From: Streptomyces sp. WMMC500
GTDB taxonomy: Bacteria; Actinomycetota; Actinomycetes; Streptomycetales; Streptomycetaceae
Length of the DNA stretch: 64,000 nucleotides
Reading direction: 5' to 3'
Assembly (NCBI RefSeq): GCF_027497195.1
Contig: NZ_CP114905.1
Location: 4,599,001-4,663,000, forward strand
In this document: piece after piece, positions 9,681 to 19,628 of the stretch
Layout of the letters: each line of letters begins with the position of its first letter
How positions within the stretch are numbered: position 1 is the first letter of the stretch
Translations under genes and position numbers: made by a program
Notes under the pieces: model-generated
What the model was told of the DNA's origin: nothing
What the model saw: only the letters and a program-made list of their open reading frames with translations
The model's database searches: none

Positions 9681-10658
9681 TCAGACGGCGTCTGCGACCT
9701 TCTCCGGCTCCGCCGACTTCTCCTGGTCGGCGATCGCGGCGAGGTAGCGCTCGGCGTCCAGCGCCGAAGAGCAACCCGTCCCGGCGGCGGTGATCGCCTG
9801 GCGGTACGTGTGGTCGACGACGTCGCCCGACGCGAAGACCCCGGTGAGGTTGGTGCGGGTGGAGGGGGCGTCGACCGTGAGGTAGCCCTCTCCGTCGAGC
9901 TCCAACTGACCCTTGAACAGCTCCGTGCGCGGGTCGTGCCCGATGGCGATGAACAGACCCGTGACCGCGATCTCGGACTCCTCGCCGGTCTTGGTGTTCC
10001 GCAGGGTCAGACCGGAGAGCTTGTCGCCGCCGTGGATGGCGGAGACTTCGCTGTCCCAGATGAACGAGATCTTCGGGTCCGCGAAGGCCCGCTCCTGCAT
10101 CGCCTTGCTGGCGCGCAGGCTGTCCCGGCGGTGGACCACCGTGACGCTGCTGGCGAAGCGGGAGAGGAACGTGGCCTCCTCCATCGCTGTGTCGCCGCCG
10201 CCCACCACCACGATGTCCTGCTCGCGGAAGAAGAAGCCGTCACACGTGGCACACCACGAGATGCCGCGGCCGGACAGCTCGTCCTCCCGCGGCAGCCCCA
10301 GCTTGCGGTGCTGCGAGCCGGTGGCGACGATCACGGTCCGCGCACGGTGCACCGTGCCCGCGGTGTCGGTGACGGTCTTGATGTCGCCGGTGAGGTCGAC
10401 GGCCACCACGTCGTCGGGGACCAGCTCGGCGCCGAAGCGCTCCGCCTGTGCCCGCATGTTGTCCATCAGATCCGGCCCCATGATCCCCTCGCGGAATCCC
10501 GGGAAGTTCTCCACGTCCGTGGTGTTCATGAGCGCGCCACCGGCGGTGACGGCTCCTTCGAAGACCAGCGGCTGCAGCGCGGCGCGGGCGGTGTACAGCG
10601 CGGCGGTATACCCCGCCGGCCCCGAGCCGATGATGATCACGTTGCGAACGTCGCTCAC
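9681..10658 (-). CDS. trxB: Thioredoxin-disulfide reductase
   Basis: A 325-residue flavoprotein that passes electrons from NADPH to thioredoxin. FAD-binding GSGPAG is at residues 11-16, the redox pair CATC at 136-139, the NADPH-binding [10 protein letters not shown] follows, and the second FAD motif is [11 protein letters not shown] 10658 ([11 protein letters not shown]) was chosen because it fits the family N-terminus and has AAGGAAGAG upstream; the frame stays open further upstream without homology. Confidence 0.98.
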   Translation of the reverse strand: MSDVRNVIIIGSGPAGYTAALYTARAALQPLVFEGAVTAGGALMNTTDVENFPGFREGIMGPDLMDNMRAQAERFGAELVPDDVVAVDLTGDIKTVTDTAGTVHRARTVIVATGSQHRKLGLPREDELSGRGISWCATCDGFFFREQDIVVVGGGDTAMEEATFLSRFASSVTVVHRRDSLRASKAMQERAFADPKISFIWDSEVSAIHGGDKLSGLTLRNTKTGEESEIAVTGLFIAIGHDPRTELFKGQLELDGEGYLTVDAPSTRTNLTGVFASGDVVDHTYRQAITAAGTGCSSALDAERYLAAIADQEKSAEPEKVADAV

Positions 10659-10776
10659 GGACTCTTCCTTGTCTACGACCGGCTGCCTGAAGGGGGCGGG
10701 GACCCTTGCCGTCCTGTCCCTCTCACCCACCCAACGGATCCTACGGGCCGGACATTCCCGCGGGGGTGGGCGCGGC

Positions 10777-11736
10777 TCAGGGGCGCCGGAACGTGTCGCG
10801 GTGCAGGATCTCGCCCGGCTGATCCGGGGAGGCTTCGCAGGAGGAATCCACCACGTAGGCGTCCACTCGCTGTGGGTCGTCGGCGTGGGGCAGCACGACG
10901 ACGTAGACGGACGTTCCCTCGTACGTGTCCGTCTTGGCCGCAAGCGGTGCCTCGGTGCGGTTGACGGCGGCCCGTACGCACGACGGCACCTGCGGGGCGT
11001 CCCCCTCGGCGAGCAGCGGATCGTCGTCGGTGCCGGTGGCGCCCTCGCCGGAGCCGGCGCTGTCCCGCTGCTCCGGCTGCGGGAGCATGCCGAGGACCCG
11101 GGACTCCAGGGTCCCCGGGCTCAGCGGGCCCTGGCTGCCCTCGCTGGGCACCGCCTTCGGGGCGGCTCCCTGAGAGTTCTCTTGGCTCGCCGACATGTCC
11201 GCGGCCCCGCCGCCGTCGTCTCCGCCGCTCTGCGGGAGCTGGACGAGTACGACAGTCAGCGCGACGACCGCGGCCGCCCCGGCGGCGCCGAGGACGACGC
11301 GCGACCAGCGCCGGGCGCGCCGGCCGGGACCGGTGGCGTCGGCGCGGTGGGCGGCGGGGCGCCGGTGCGAGCGGCTGGGCCGTGTTTCACGTGAAACGGC
11401 CTCGCGTGGCGCGGGCACGTGGGTATCCGGCGACGCGGTTTCACGTGAAACATCGGCGGCGGACGCATCGACGGCGTAGCGCGCCTCGGCCGCCAGCGCG
11501 GCGTCGATGCGCCCGGCGACCTCGGACGGCATCGGCGCGGGCTCCGGGAGGCTGCCGAGGAGCCCGCGTACGCCGTCGAGGGCTTCCCGGATCTCACGGC
11601 AGGTGGCGCACCCGTCGAGGTGGCGGTGGAGATCCTGGCTGCGGGCGGGGGACGTCAGGCCCTCGGCGAGGTCGGCCAGTTCCTCGACCTCCGGGTGGCC
11701 GTCGTCGGAGCCGGGGGGCTGCGGAGTCTGCGTCAC
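10777..11736 (-). CDS. Zinc-type anti-sigma factor, partner of SigM
   Basis: Likely a membrane-tethered inhibitor of the adjacent ECF sigma factor. Of 319 residues, the N-terminal 75 contain a ZAS zinc motif seen as [10 protein letters not shown] (HxxxCxxC). A basic linker follows, one membrane helix (about 155-175, [21 protein letters not shown]) and an extracytoplasmic Ser/Gly/acidic domain with a single conserved-looking Cys. The GTG start has a perfect GGAGGTGA site and is 6 bp after the sigM stop. Two parS sites lie in the linker and are read as DVSRETA and AVSRETR. Confidence 0.85.
   Translation of the reverse strand: MTQTPQPPGSDDGHPEVEELADLAEGLTSPARSQDLHRHLDGCATCREIREALDGVRGLLGSLPEPAPMPSEVAGRIDAALAAEARYAVDASAADVSRETASPDTHVPAPREAVSRETRPSRSHRRPAAHRADATGPGRRARRWSRVVLGAAGAAAVVALTVVLVQLPQSGGDDGGGAADMSASQENSQGAAPKAVPSEGSQGPLSPGTLESRVLGMLPQPEQRDSAGSGEGATGTDDDPLLAEGDAPQVPSCVRAAVNRTEAPLAAKTDTYEGTSVYVVVLPHADDPQRVDAYVVDSSCEASPDQPGEILHRDTFRRP
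11384..11397. promoter_or_regulatory. parS: parS site 4 (inside anti-sigma gene)
   Basis: Perfect GTTTCACGTGAAAC within the coding sequence of the anti-sigma factor linker, read as VSRET. Confidence 0.96.
11438..11451. promoter_or_regulatory. parS: parS site 5 (inside anti-sigma gene)
   Basis: Perfect GTTTCACGTGAAAC, 54 bp from site 4 in the same gene, again read as VSRET. The two sites are close enough for joint ParB loading. Confidence 0.96.
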
Positions 11737-11742
11737 GCCATC

Positions 11743-12417
11743 TCACCTCCGCCCTTCGCCGCGTACGTCGTTCTGCTCTGCCGTCGGTGGGACGGATGTC
11801 CCCTGCGCCGGGTTCCGTCCGCCCGTCCCGGAGCCGGCGGCGGACAGCCGCAGATGACGTACGAGAGGAAGGAGGCGGGCGCGACCGCGTGCGCAGCGAC
11901 TCTTCACGGTACCCGCGGGCACGCCGAGAATGTCGGCGGCCTCCGCGACGGGATAGCCCGCCATGTCCACGAGCACCAGGGCGGCCCGCTGCTCCACGGG
12001 CAGGGTCGCCAGCGCCTCGCGTAGCTCACGGCCGGTGTCCTCCCGCTCCGCGGGTTCCTCCGCGGACTCCTCGGGCTCCAGCAACTGCTCGAAGTGCTCG
12101 GTGTCCGCCACCGGCGCCGTGCGGCGGCTGGCGGCCTTGCGGGCCCGGTCCAGACAGGCGTTCACGGTGATGCGGTGCAGCCAGGTCGTGACGGCGGACT
12201 GGCCGCGGAAGGTGTGCGCCGCGCGGAACGCCGACAGGAGCGCGTCCTGTACCGCGTCCGCGGCCTCCTCGCGGTCGCCGAGGGTGCGGAGCGCCACGGC
12301 CCAGAGCCGGTCCCGGTGGCGTCTGACGATCTCGGCGAAGGCGTGCGGATCCTCACCGGAGACATGGCGGGCGAGGAGTGTGCGGTCATCGACGTCGTCG
12401 CCGCTGGCGTTCTCCAA
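11743..12417 (-). CDS. sigM: ECF RNA polymerase sigma factor SigM
   Basis: An ECF sigma factor of the type called SigM in actinomycetes, where it sits beside trxBA. Region 2 is seen as FAEIVRRHRDRLWAVALRTL and DAVQDALLSAF, and region 4 as LPVEQRAALVLVDMAGYPVAEAADILGVPAGTVKSR. I chose TTG 12417 (224 residues): it has GGGAGGGG upstream and does not overlap the preceding gene. GTG or ATG starts up to 12525 would overlap the pseudokinase gene end. The anti-sigma gene follows 6 bp later, so sigma and inhibitor are made together. Confidence 0.9.
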   Translation of the reverse strand: MENASGDDVDDRTLLARHVSGEDPHAFAEIVRRHRDRLWAVALRTLGDREEAADAVQDALLSAFRAAHTFRGQSAVTTWLHRITVNACLDRARKAASRRTAPVADTEHFEQLLEPEESAEEPAEREDTGRELREALATLPVEQRAALVLVDMAGYPVAEAADILGVPAGTVKSRCARGRARLLPLVRHLRLSAAGSGTGGRNPAQGTSVPPTAEQNDVRGEGRR

Positions 12418-12449
12418 CGCCGACCCCTCCCACCGGTCGAGTGCTGAGC

Positions 12450-14255
12450 TCAGCTCCGAATCTGGATGTCGGAGATCTTGCCACGGAAGTTGCCCTCGTT
12501 CGACGGCGGAATCTCCGTGAGCCACAGCAGAACGTACTGGGTGACGACCGGCTTGGTGGGCTTGAGCGTCAGATTGGTGCCCGCCGCGTCGTCGAACTCC
12601 TCGAAACCGGAGAGGTCCGTCGGCGTCGACGCCGCGTCCTGCGGGGTGGCCATGGCGGTCAGCTTGCTGTCGCCGATGAGGGACACCTTGACGCTGCCGA
12701 CGCGCTTCGGCTCACCGAGGTCCAGGACCAGCCCGACGCCCTCCTTGAGGTTCCCGAAGGCCGCGCTCGTGTACCACTTGGTCTCCCAGTAGCTCGACGG
12801 GTCGGCGTCGTAGGCCGCGGGAACGCTGCTCGGGGACTCGCTCCCGGTGCCGTACGGGTCGAAGTCCCGGGCGCTCTCGATCTCCACCGGCTTGCCGCCT
12901 TCGCGGCCCCCGCCGGTGCCCCCGCCCGCGCCCGGCTGGGCCGCGGAGTTCCCGCTGTCGCCCTTGCGGCCGTCGTGGTTGATGAGGGCGTCGGCGAGCT
13001 GCCAACTGCCGAGGGCGAGCGCGACGATCAGCAGCACGGACACGGCCCACTTCACGGCCTTCCCGGTCCGCCCCGGCAGCGTCGGCGGAGCGGGCGGCGG
13101 CACGGCGGCGGCGGGCCGCGCGGCGGGGCCGCCGGGGTGGCCGCCGCTCTGCGCGTAGCCCTGCTGGTACGTCGTCTGCTGGTACGGCGCCGGGCGCGGG
13201 TACTGCCGCTCCGGGGGACGGATGCGTGGCAGTTCGGCGCACGCGCCGCTCAGCTCCGCGGGCGTCGTACACAGCCGCGGGTGGGCCGCGGCGGCGGGGG
13301 AGCCGGCCGCGAGCGCGCGCATGGCGAGCTCCGACAGCCCGCGGTGCACCCCCGCACGCACCTGGTCCGGTGCGATGAGGCCGACGTGCTTGGGCAGCCC
13401 GGCCAGCCCGTAGGCGTCCCCCTCGTACGGCCAGCGGCCCGTCAGCGCGGCGTACAGCAGGGCGCCGACGGCCTCGGTGTCGGTGCGGCCGGGATCGTCC
13501 GCCTCGGCGCCGTGCAGCGCCGCGTGCACGGACAGCCCGCGGATGCGCCACTGCCCGCTGCCGGTGCGCAGCACGGCGGACGGCGTCAGCCTCAGGTGCG
13601 CGAGGTCCTTGCGGTGGGCGGCGGCCAGCGCCTGGGAGACCTGCGTGACGAGTTCGTACGCCTCGTGCGGCTCCATCGGGGCGCCGCCGGCGAGCAGCGT
13701 GGACAACTCGGTGGCGTCGGGGAGCCATTCGTGGACCACGTAGACGACGTCGTCCTCCTCGACGGCGTCGAGGACCTGGACGAAGCGCGGGTCGCCGATG
13801 AGGGCCGCGGAGCGGGCGGCGTCGAGGACGGCGTCGGCGCGGTCGTGCCCGGCGGCCAGGACGTGGACGCCGACGGCGCGGCGGAGCTTCTCGTCGACCG
13901 CGCGCCAACTGCTGAAGCCGTCGAGCCGGGTGACGCACTCCTCCAGGCGGTAGCGCGTGGCGAGTTTGTGGCCGCTGTGCATCTCGGCGACCGGAACGCC
14001 GGCCCGGGGCGGTCTGGGCGGGGTGTCGGGCGCGGGCGGCTCCGCGGCCGGGGCGGCCGGGGTGGCCGTGACCGGAGGCTCCCCCGCGCCTGTGTCCGTC
14101 GCGCCGGGGTCGGCGGCTGCCGCGGCAGGAGCCTCGGCAGCGGGGGTCTCCGCGGCGCCGGTCGGGTCTTCCGTGTCCGCCGCGTCCGTCGTGTCGGCCG
14201 CATCGCTGCGGTCGGCCGCCGAGCCGTCGACGGCTGCCGTGCTCCGTTCCGCCAC
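12450..14255 (-). CDS. Membrane pseudokinase with C-terminal discoidin-like domain (MurJ partner type)
   Basis: About 601 residues. An Ala/Asp/Thr-rich N-terminal tail precedes a Ser/Thr-kinase-like fold (about 90-320, YRLEECVTRLDGFSSWRAVDE). The catalytic loop reads HLRLTPSAVLRT rather than HRDxKxxN and no DFG is visible, so it is a predicted pseudokinase. A Pro-rich linker, one membrane helix (about 410-430, VKWAVSVLLIVALALGSW) and an outside domain resembling F5/8 type C follow. In mycobacteria the same modules are fused to MurJ (MviN), and the phosphorylated pseudokinase recruits FhaA. Here it is encoded directly downstream of murJ, so a role in controlling lipid II flipping is inferred. 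GTG 14255 (VAERSTAAV) has GGGGAGG upstream. Confidence 0.75.
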   Translation of the reverse strand: MAERSTAAVDGSAADRSDAADTTDAADTEDPTGAAETPAAEAPAAAAADPGATDTGAGEPPVTATPAAPAAEPPAPDTPPRPPRAGVPVAEMHSGHKLATRYRLEECVTRLDGFSSWRAVDEKLRRAVGVHVLAAGHDRADAVLDAARSAALIGDPRFVQVLDAVEEDDVVYVVHEWLPDATELSTLLAGGAPMEPHEAYELVTQVSQALAAAHRKDLAHLRLTPSAVLRTGSGQWRIRGLSVHAALHGAEADDPGRTDTEAVGALLYAALTGRWPYEGDAYGLAGLPKHVGLIAPDQVRAGVHRGLSELAMRALAAGSPAAAAHPRLCTTPAELSGACAELPRIRPPERQYPRPAPYQQTTYQQGYAQSGGHPGGPAARPAAAVPPPAPPTLPGRTGKAVKWAVSVLLIVALALGSWQLADALINHDGRKGDSGNSAAQPGAGGGTGGGREGGKPVEIESARDFDPYGTGSESPSSVPAAYDADPSSYWETKWYTSAAFGNLKEGVGLVLDLGEPKRVGSVKVSLIGDSKLTAMATPQDAASTPTDLSGFEEFDDAAGTNLTLKPTKPVVTQYVLLWLTEIPPSNEGNFRGKISDIQIRS

Positions 14256-14366
14256 CGCCGTTCCTGCCTCCCCAACTCTCATGTCGTGCAGCCGCGCCCT
14301 GACAATTGTGCCCACAGCCTCACGTCATCCTCGACACACGGCGATGACGGAAGGTTGTGCCCCGGG

Positions 14367-17171
14367 TTACCGGCCGAGGCGACCGCGGACCATCCCCATC
14401 ATCGCGTTCAGCTCCTGGATCCGCATCCGCCGGGCGGCGACGTAGAAGATCGCGCCGAGGACCGCCGAGCCCGCGAGGAGCGCGCCGAGGGATCCGGTGA
14501 CGCCGTTGCCGAGCTTGTCGGTCACGAACCACGCGGCGCCGCCGCCGGCGAGCGCCGCCGGGATGCAGGCGCCGACGAGGCGGGCGTACGTGCGGACGAC
14601 GTGCGCGCCGTCCAGGTCGTTGGTCCCCATGCGCTGCTTCAGCCGCCGCCAGGCGACGCCGACGCCGACGGTGTACGCGATGCCGTAGCAGGCGGCGAAG
14701 CCGATGACCGCGTGCCGGTCGGCCAGCATGACGAAGCAGATCGCCGAGCCGGCCGCGAAGACCGCGGCGACGATCAGCGTGTTGTAGAACGGCGTGCGGG
14801 TGTCCTCGTAGGCGTAGAAGCCGCGCAGCACGACGTACTGCACGGAGAAGGGGATCAGCCCGAGGCCGAAGGCCATCAGGACGTACCCGATCGAGGTCGC
14901 GGCGTCGCTGCCGACCGCGGCGAACAGCAGCGTGCACATCGGGATGCCGAGCGCGACGAGCGCGAAGGCGATCGGCACGATGGCGACGGCGGAGGTGCGC
15001 AGGCCGTGCGAGATGTCGTCCCGCACCGCCGTGGGGTCGCCGTCGGCGGCGGCCCGGGAGATGCGCGGCAGCATCGCGGCCATCACCGACACCGTGATGA
15101 TCGCCTGCGGCATCTGCCAGATCAGCAGCGCGTTCTGGAAGGCCATGATGCCGGTGCCGTTGTGGCCGACCTCGGAGGCGGACTCGCCGGCCCAGGTGGC
15201 GAGCTGGGTGACGACGAGCATGCCGGCCTGGTTGGCGAGGACGAAGAGGAACGTCCACTTGGCGAGCTTGGCCGCCTTGCCGAGGCCGTGGCCCTTCCAG
15301 TCGAAGCGCGGCCGGATCCTGAAGCCGGTCTTGCGCAGGTAGGGAATCATCGCCAGCGCCTGCACCACCAGCCCCAGCAGCGTGCCGACGCCCAGGAGCC
15401 GCACGCCCTCGGGCGGGATGGTGCTGGCGTCCATCGCCGAGGAGTCGGAGGTGCCGTAGACCCACAGGAAGAGGCCGAAGGTGGCGATGATGACGACGTT
15501 GTTGAGGACCGGGGTCCACATCATCGGGCCGAAGCTGCCGCGCGCGTTGAGGATCTGCCCCATCACCACGTGGATGCCCATGAAGAAGATGGTGGGCAGG
15601 CAGTACTGCGCGAAGGTGACGGCGACCTCGTTGGAGTTCGGGTTGTCGGCGATCTTCACCGACATCGCGCGGATCAGCACCGGGGCAGCGAAGACGGCGA
15701 GCAGGACCATCCCGCCGAGAATGACCGAGACGAGGGTCAGCAGGCGGTTGGCGTAGGCGACGCCGCCGTCGGGGTCGTTCTTCATCGCGCGCACGAGCTG
15801 CGGGACGAAGACGGAGTTGAGGCCGCCGCCGATGGTGAGGATGTAGATCATCGTCGGCAGGGTGTACGCGACCGTGTACGTGTCGCCGAGGACCGCGACG
15901 CCGAGGGCCGCGGAGATCACCAGCGTGCGCAGGAACCCCGTGATGCGCGAGACGAGCGTGCCGGCGGCCATGACCGCGCTGGAGCGGGCCAGGCTCGCGA
16001 CCCGGCCGCCGCGGGTGCGCTGCGGCGGCACGGGCGCGGGCGCCGCGGGCTGCGGCCCGCCGCCCGCCGGGGGCGGCTGCGGGGCGCGCTGGTCGCGGAA
16101 GAGGTGGGCGAAGGCGTCCGGCTCCGGCTGGATCTGCTGCCCGGCTCCGGTGACGAGGTCGTCGATGCTGACGAACTGCGTGGTCTGGTCGCCGTAGCGC
16201 AGGTGCCGCGTGGCGCCGTCGGGCTCGGGCGCGGGCGGGTTGGCCCACAGGCGGGGGTCCGGGCGGTAGTGCGGCGAGGGCGGCTGCTGGTACGGCGGCT
16301 GGGCGGCGGGCTGGCTGCCGGGGGGCGGCGGGGGGTGGGCGGCGTGGTCGTAGAGCGCGTCGCCGAGGGGGTCGGGGCGCTGCTGGTACGGGTCGGGCGC
16401 GTAGGCGTCCTGGAGGTACGGGTCCTGGGGGTAGGGCGGCGACGGGGGGCCCGGGGCCTGGGCGGCGGCCTGGCCGTACGGGTCCCGGGGGTCGGGGTGC
16501 TGGGGACGCCCGCCCCGGGGGTGCTGGGGCTGCTGCGGGTAGTGCGGGTCCCGGGGGTCGCCCTGCCGGTACGGGGAGCGGGGGTCGTGCGGCGCCTGCG
16601 GGGCGGGGGCCTGCGGGCCGGCGGCGTACGGGCCGGCAGCGTACGGGTCGGCGGCGTACGGGTCGGCCGGCTGGGCGTACGGGTCCTGCCCCGGGTGGCC
16701 GTACGGGTCGGGCGCGGGCCGGCCGCCGTGGTGCGGGCCTTGGTGCCCCGGCTGCCCGGGGGGTGCGGGCTGGGCGTACTGACCGGGGTGGCCCTGCTGC
16801 GGCGGCTGCGGCCGGCCGTAGGGGGGCGGCTGGCCGTGCTGCGGCGGCTGCCCGGGCTGCGCGTACGGGTCCGGAGCCGCGGGGTGTGCCGGGGGCGCCT
16901 GCTGGGCGTAGGGGTCGGGAGCGGCGGGGTGCGCGTAGTGGCCAGGGGCGCCCTGGCCGTACGGGTCGGCGGCCGGCGGGGCGTAGTGTTCCTGCTGATA
17001 CTGCGCGTACGGATCCTGACCACCCTGCGCGTACGGGTCGGGCGCGTACGGGTCGGCGTTCTGCTGGTCGGCCGGGGGCTGCTGGTGGGCAGGGGGCGGT
17101 GACCCGGCGGGCGGCAGGTTCGCGGGATCGCCGGTGCCCTGACTGCGGTCACCGTCGTACGGCGCGTTCAT
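14367..17171 (-). CDS. murJ: Lipid II flippase MurJ (MviN)
   Basis: MurJ moves lipid-linked peptidoglycan precursors across the membrane. The 934-residue protein has two parts. Residues 1 to about 385 form a cytoplasmic, low-complexity region of DPYAQ/PYAAGP-like repeats rich in Pro, Tyr, Gln and Gly. From ARSSAVMAAGTLVSRITGFL onward come 14 predicted membrane helices of the MviN family (for example PTMIYILTIGGGLNSVFVPQL). The long tail is typical of actinomycetes. ATG 17171 (MNAPYDG) is used; GTG 17177 is two codons upstream. The pseudokinase gene follows on the same strand. Confidence 0.95.
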   Translation of the reverse strand: MNAPYDGDRSQGTGDPANLPPAGSPPPAHQQPPADQQNADPYAPDPYAQGGQDPYAQYQQEHYAPPAADPYGQGAPGHYAHPAAPDPYAQQAPPAHPAAPDPYAQPGQPPQHGQPPPYGRPQPPQQGHPGQYAQPAPPGQPGHQGPHHGGRPAPDPYGHPGQDPYAQPADPYAADPYAAGPYAAGPQAPAPQAPHDPRSPYRQGDPRDPHYPQQPQHPRGGRPQHPDPRDPYGQAAAQAPGPPSPPYPQDPYLQDAYAPDPYQQRPDPLGDALYDHAAHPPPPPGSQPAAQPPYQQPPSPHYRPDPRLWANPPAPEPDGATRHLRYGDQTTQFVSIDDLVTGAGQQIQPEPDAFAHLFRDQRAPQPPPAGGGPQPAAPAPVPPQRTRGGRVASLARSSAVMAAGTLVSRITGFLRTLVISAALGVAVLGDTYTVAYTLPTMIYILTIGGGLNSVFVPQLVRAMKNDPDGGVAYANRLLTLVSVILGGMVLLAVFAAPVLIRAMSVKIADNPNSNEVAVTFAQYCLPTIFFMGIHVVMGQILNARGSFGPMMWTPVLNNVVIIATFGLFLWVYGTSDSSAMDASTIPPEGVRLLGVGTLLGLVVQALAMIPYLRKTGFRIRPRFDWKGHGLGKAAKLAKWTFLFVLANQAGMLVVTQLATWAGESASEVGHNGTGIMAFQNALLIWQMPQAIITVSVMAAMLPRISRAAADGDPTAVRDDISHGLRTSAVAIVPIAFALVALGIPMCTLLFAAVGSDAATSIGYVLMAFGLGLIPFSVQYVVLRGFYAYEDTRTPFYNTLIVAAVFAAGSAICFVMLADRHAVIGFAACYGIAYTVGVGVAWRRLKQRMGTNDLDGAHVVRTYARLVGACIPAALAGGGAAWFVTDKLGNGVTGSLGALLAGSAVLGAIFYVAARRMRIQELNAMMGMVRGRLGR

Positions 17172-17219
17172 CGACACCCCACAAGGGTCATGGCCGGCCT
17201 GGAAACGGCCTGGTCGTTC

Positions 17220-19628
17220 TCACCGCTCCACTCTCTCACTGGCACCCGACCGGGCACCGCTTTCCGTGTCGGTGTCGTCGCCGCGGCCACCACCGGTGGG
17301 GTGTGTTTCGTCTGCCTGCCTGTCGGATTCCCCGGTATCGCCGCCGCTACCGGATTCCGCCGGGTCTTCCGGGCCGCCGGCGCCGCCGGTGCCGCCGTCC
17401 CCGTCCCCGCTTCCGGTCTCCTCCCCGTTCCCGTCGGCGTCTTCACCCGCGTCCGCCGTCCGGGCGGCCCGCTTCCGCTGCGAGTACATGCGCACCCCGG
17501 CGAGGACGAGCAGCAGGATCCCGGCGCCGATGACGAGCAGCACCGTGGAGGTGATCGACGTCACCTCCACCTGGAAGGTCTTCTCCGGGCCGAAGGGCTT
17601 GCCGTCCTCGGTGAAGAGCTGCGCGGTGATGTTCACCGGGCCGCTGGCCCGCGCGGACGCCTCGAACTTCACCGAGGTGCTGTGGCCGCCCGCCACCTCG
17701 ATGGACTGCCGGTCCTCCTCGATCCGCAGCCGGCTCGGCACGTCGGATGTGAGCCGCAGCTCCAGCCCGCGGACGTTCTGCACCAGGTTGTTCTGCACGG
17801 TCACCGGGATGGTGCCGCTGTTGCCGGAGAGCGTGAGGTCCGACTTGTCGATGAGCTGTACCTGCGAGGTGAGGTCCAGGAGATAGTCCTGCACCTCCCG
17901 CCGGAAGGACTCCGCCTCCGCCTTGCGGTCGCGCCACTGCGTGGACATCTCCCGCAGCAGCGCGTTGCCGAAGGGCAGGGTGACCCGCCGGCTCTGGTCG
18001 AGGATGAGGGAGAAGTCGTCGAGCTCCTGCCGGGTGGCGTAGATCCGGTCGAACGCCTTCTGGGGGATCTCCTGCTTCCGCAGCTTCTTCGGGTACGCGC
18101 CGGTGCCGGGCACCGTGCGGTTGGCGGCCGGGTCCGCCGGCTCCACGGCGGCGCTGCTGAGGTTCAGTGGCGTCATCCACGTGCTGGTGTCGAGGCCGCC
18201 GAGCGCCTCCGCCATCGCCTGCGCCTGCCCGAGCGTGGGGGTGCGCTGCGGCGCGACGACGATGCTCCGCTGCATGTTCGGCTGCTGCAGCGTCGTCACG
18301 AGCGTCTGGGCGAGGAACTCCTGGACGGACAGGGAGAACGTCTCCGCCCGGCTCATGTCCCCCTCGAAGACCTGGGAGAGCTGTGCGTCGGCCACCAGCG
18401 CCGTCTGGCCGCCACCGATGGGGCGGGCCGCGGTCGGCGTGTACGACAGGCCGCTCTCGGTCATGCTGTCGCTGCGGGCGAGGATCCACTGCGCCCCGGC
18501 CGCGCCCGCGACGCCGACGATGCGCTTGTCGATCGCGCCCTCCGCGGGCCAGGCGAGGTCGGTCTCCGGCTCGACGTGCAGCTCCGACTCCACGGTCCTA
18601 CGGGCAAGGGTGGTGGCGTCGCCGAGCCGGTCGAGGGTGCCGGAGACCTTGCGCCCGCGGTGGGCGATGGAGGCCAGGTCGGGGTCGCCGAAGGGCAGCG
18701 CGACGACCTCGCGGCCCTCCACGGCGTTCTGCAGGTCGGCCAGCCACTGCCGGGCGATGGCCTGGCCCTTGCCGGGGACGGTCTCGCCGTCCTCGCCCAC
18801 CACGTTGTACGCCTCGGTCATCGCGGACGCCGTCGCCAGCAGGTCCGGGTCGATGACCCATGTCACGGGCAGTTCCTCGCCGAGCGCGACCATCTGCTGC
18901 AGCCTGCCGCCGGGCTCCATCTGCTCCAGCAGCCGGTCGCTGGCGAGCACCGGCGTCTGCTGCTCGTCCGGCTCGGTGCGCGCGGTGAGCTGGGGGGTGG
19001 CGATGACGGGCCAGACGAAGGTGAGCCGGGTCTTGGTCGACAGGTCGTCGGGCTGATACGGCAGGAAGGTGTGCTCGATGCCGAGCACCTGCTCGTAGCC
19101 GACGTCCGCGGACGTACCGCTGAGGGAGACGGCGAGCTGGTAGACGCCGGGCGTGTCCAGCGGCAGCCGGTCCACGGGGATCGTCATACTGAAGTCGCGG
19201 CTCATGCCGGGCGCCAGGCTCTTGAGCTCCTCGGTGCCGGGACCGTCGATCTCCGCCCCGTCGTACTCCGCGAGCCAGCCCGTGCGCTCGGTGGCCTGGG
19301 TGACCTCGCTGCGGCTCGTCAGCGGCCCGCTGAGGCGCAGCGAGACGTGCGGGTCGGTGATCTTGGCGTCGGTCTTGTTGGTGACCTTCCCGGAGACCGT
19401 GAGGTCGTCCCCGCCGGAGGGGACCGACGGGTTCAGGTAGTCCACGGACACGCTCACCGAGCGGGATCCCGAGGGCTGCGCCCGGGCCTCGCCGGCCGTC
19501 GGCACCTGCAGGAGCGCGGCCGGCAGCAGCAGCGCCACGAGCAGCAGGGCGGTCAGCAGCCGCCGGTGGGCCGGGGGACGGGCGGGAGGGCCGCCCGGGG
19601 ACCCGGTCAGATGTGCCAGCTCGGCCAC
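17220..19628 (-). CDS. Secreted, membrane-anchored DUF6049-type protein
   Basis: An 802-residue exported protein of unknown function that accompanies murJ in streptomycetes. A signal peptide is clear (about 23-52, LLTALLLVALLLPAALLQVP, then AxA). The ectodomain contains beta-sandwich-like segments at both ends (SVSVSVDYLNPSVPSGGDDL; NSGTIPVTVQNNLVQNVRGL). A single C-terminal membrane helix (TSTVLLVIGAGILLLVLAGV) precedes a cytoplasmic tail rich in Gly, Asp and Glu. GTG 19628 fits the signal peptide; the open frame upstream lacks one. Its place upstream of murJ on the same strand suggests an envelope role. The DUF number is from memory. Confidence 0.75.
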   Translation of the reverse strand: MAELAHLTGSPGGPPARPPAHRRLLTALLLVALLLPAALLQVPTAGEARAQPSGSRSVSVSVDYLNPSVPSGGDDLTVSGKVTNKTDAKITDPHVSLRLSGPLTSRSEVTQATERTGWLAEYDGAEIDGPGTEELKSLAPGMSRDFSMTIPVDRLPLDTPGVYQLAVSLSGTSADVGYEQVLGIEHTFLPYQPDDLSTKTRLTFVWPVIATPQLTARTEPDEQQTPVLASDRLLEQMEPGGRLQQMVALGEELPVTWVIDPDLLATASAMTEAYNVVGEDGETVPGKGQAIARQWLADLQNAVEGREVVALPFGDPDLASIAHRGRKVSGTLDRLGDATTLARRTVESELHVEPETDLAWPAEGAIDKRIVGVAGAAGAQWILARSDSMTESGLSYTPTAARPIGGGQTALVADAQLSQVFEGDMSRAETFSLSVQEFLAQTLVTTLQQPNMQRSIVVAPQRTPTLGQAQAMAEALGGLDTSTWMTPLNLSSAAVEPADPAANRTVPGTGAYPKKLRKQEIPQKAFDRIYATRQELDDFSLILDQSRRVTLPFGNALLREMSTQWRDRKAEAESFRREVQDYLLDLTSQVQLIDKSDLTLSGNSGTIPVTVQNNLVQNVRGLELRLTSDVPSRLRIEEDRQSIEVAGGHSTSVKFEASARASGPVNITAQLFTEDGKPFGPEKTFQVEVTSITSTVLLVIGAGILLLVLAGVRMYSQRKRAARTADAGEDADGNGEETGSGDGDGGTGGAGGPEDPAESGSGGDTGESDRQADETHPTGGGRGDDTDTESGARSGASERVER

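Noticed and set aside
12378..17102. Plus-strand open frame of 1574 codons opposite the pseudokinase and murJ genes
   Set aside because: It covers two recognised genes in antisense and is low-complexity Arg/Val/Gly without motifs.
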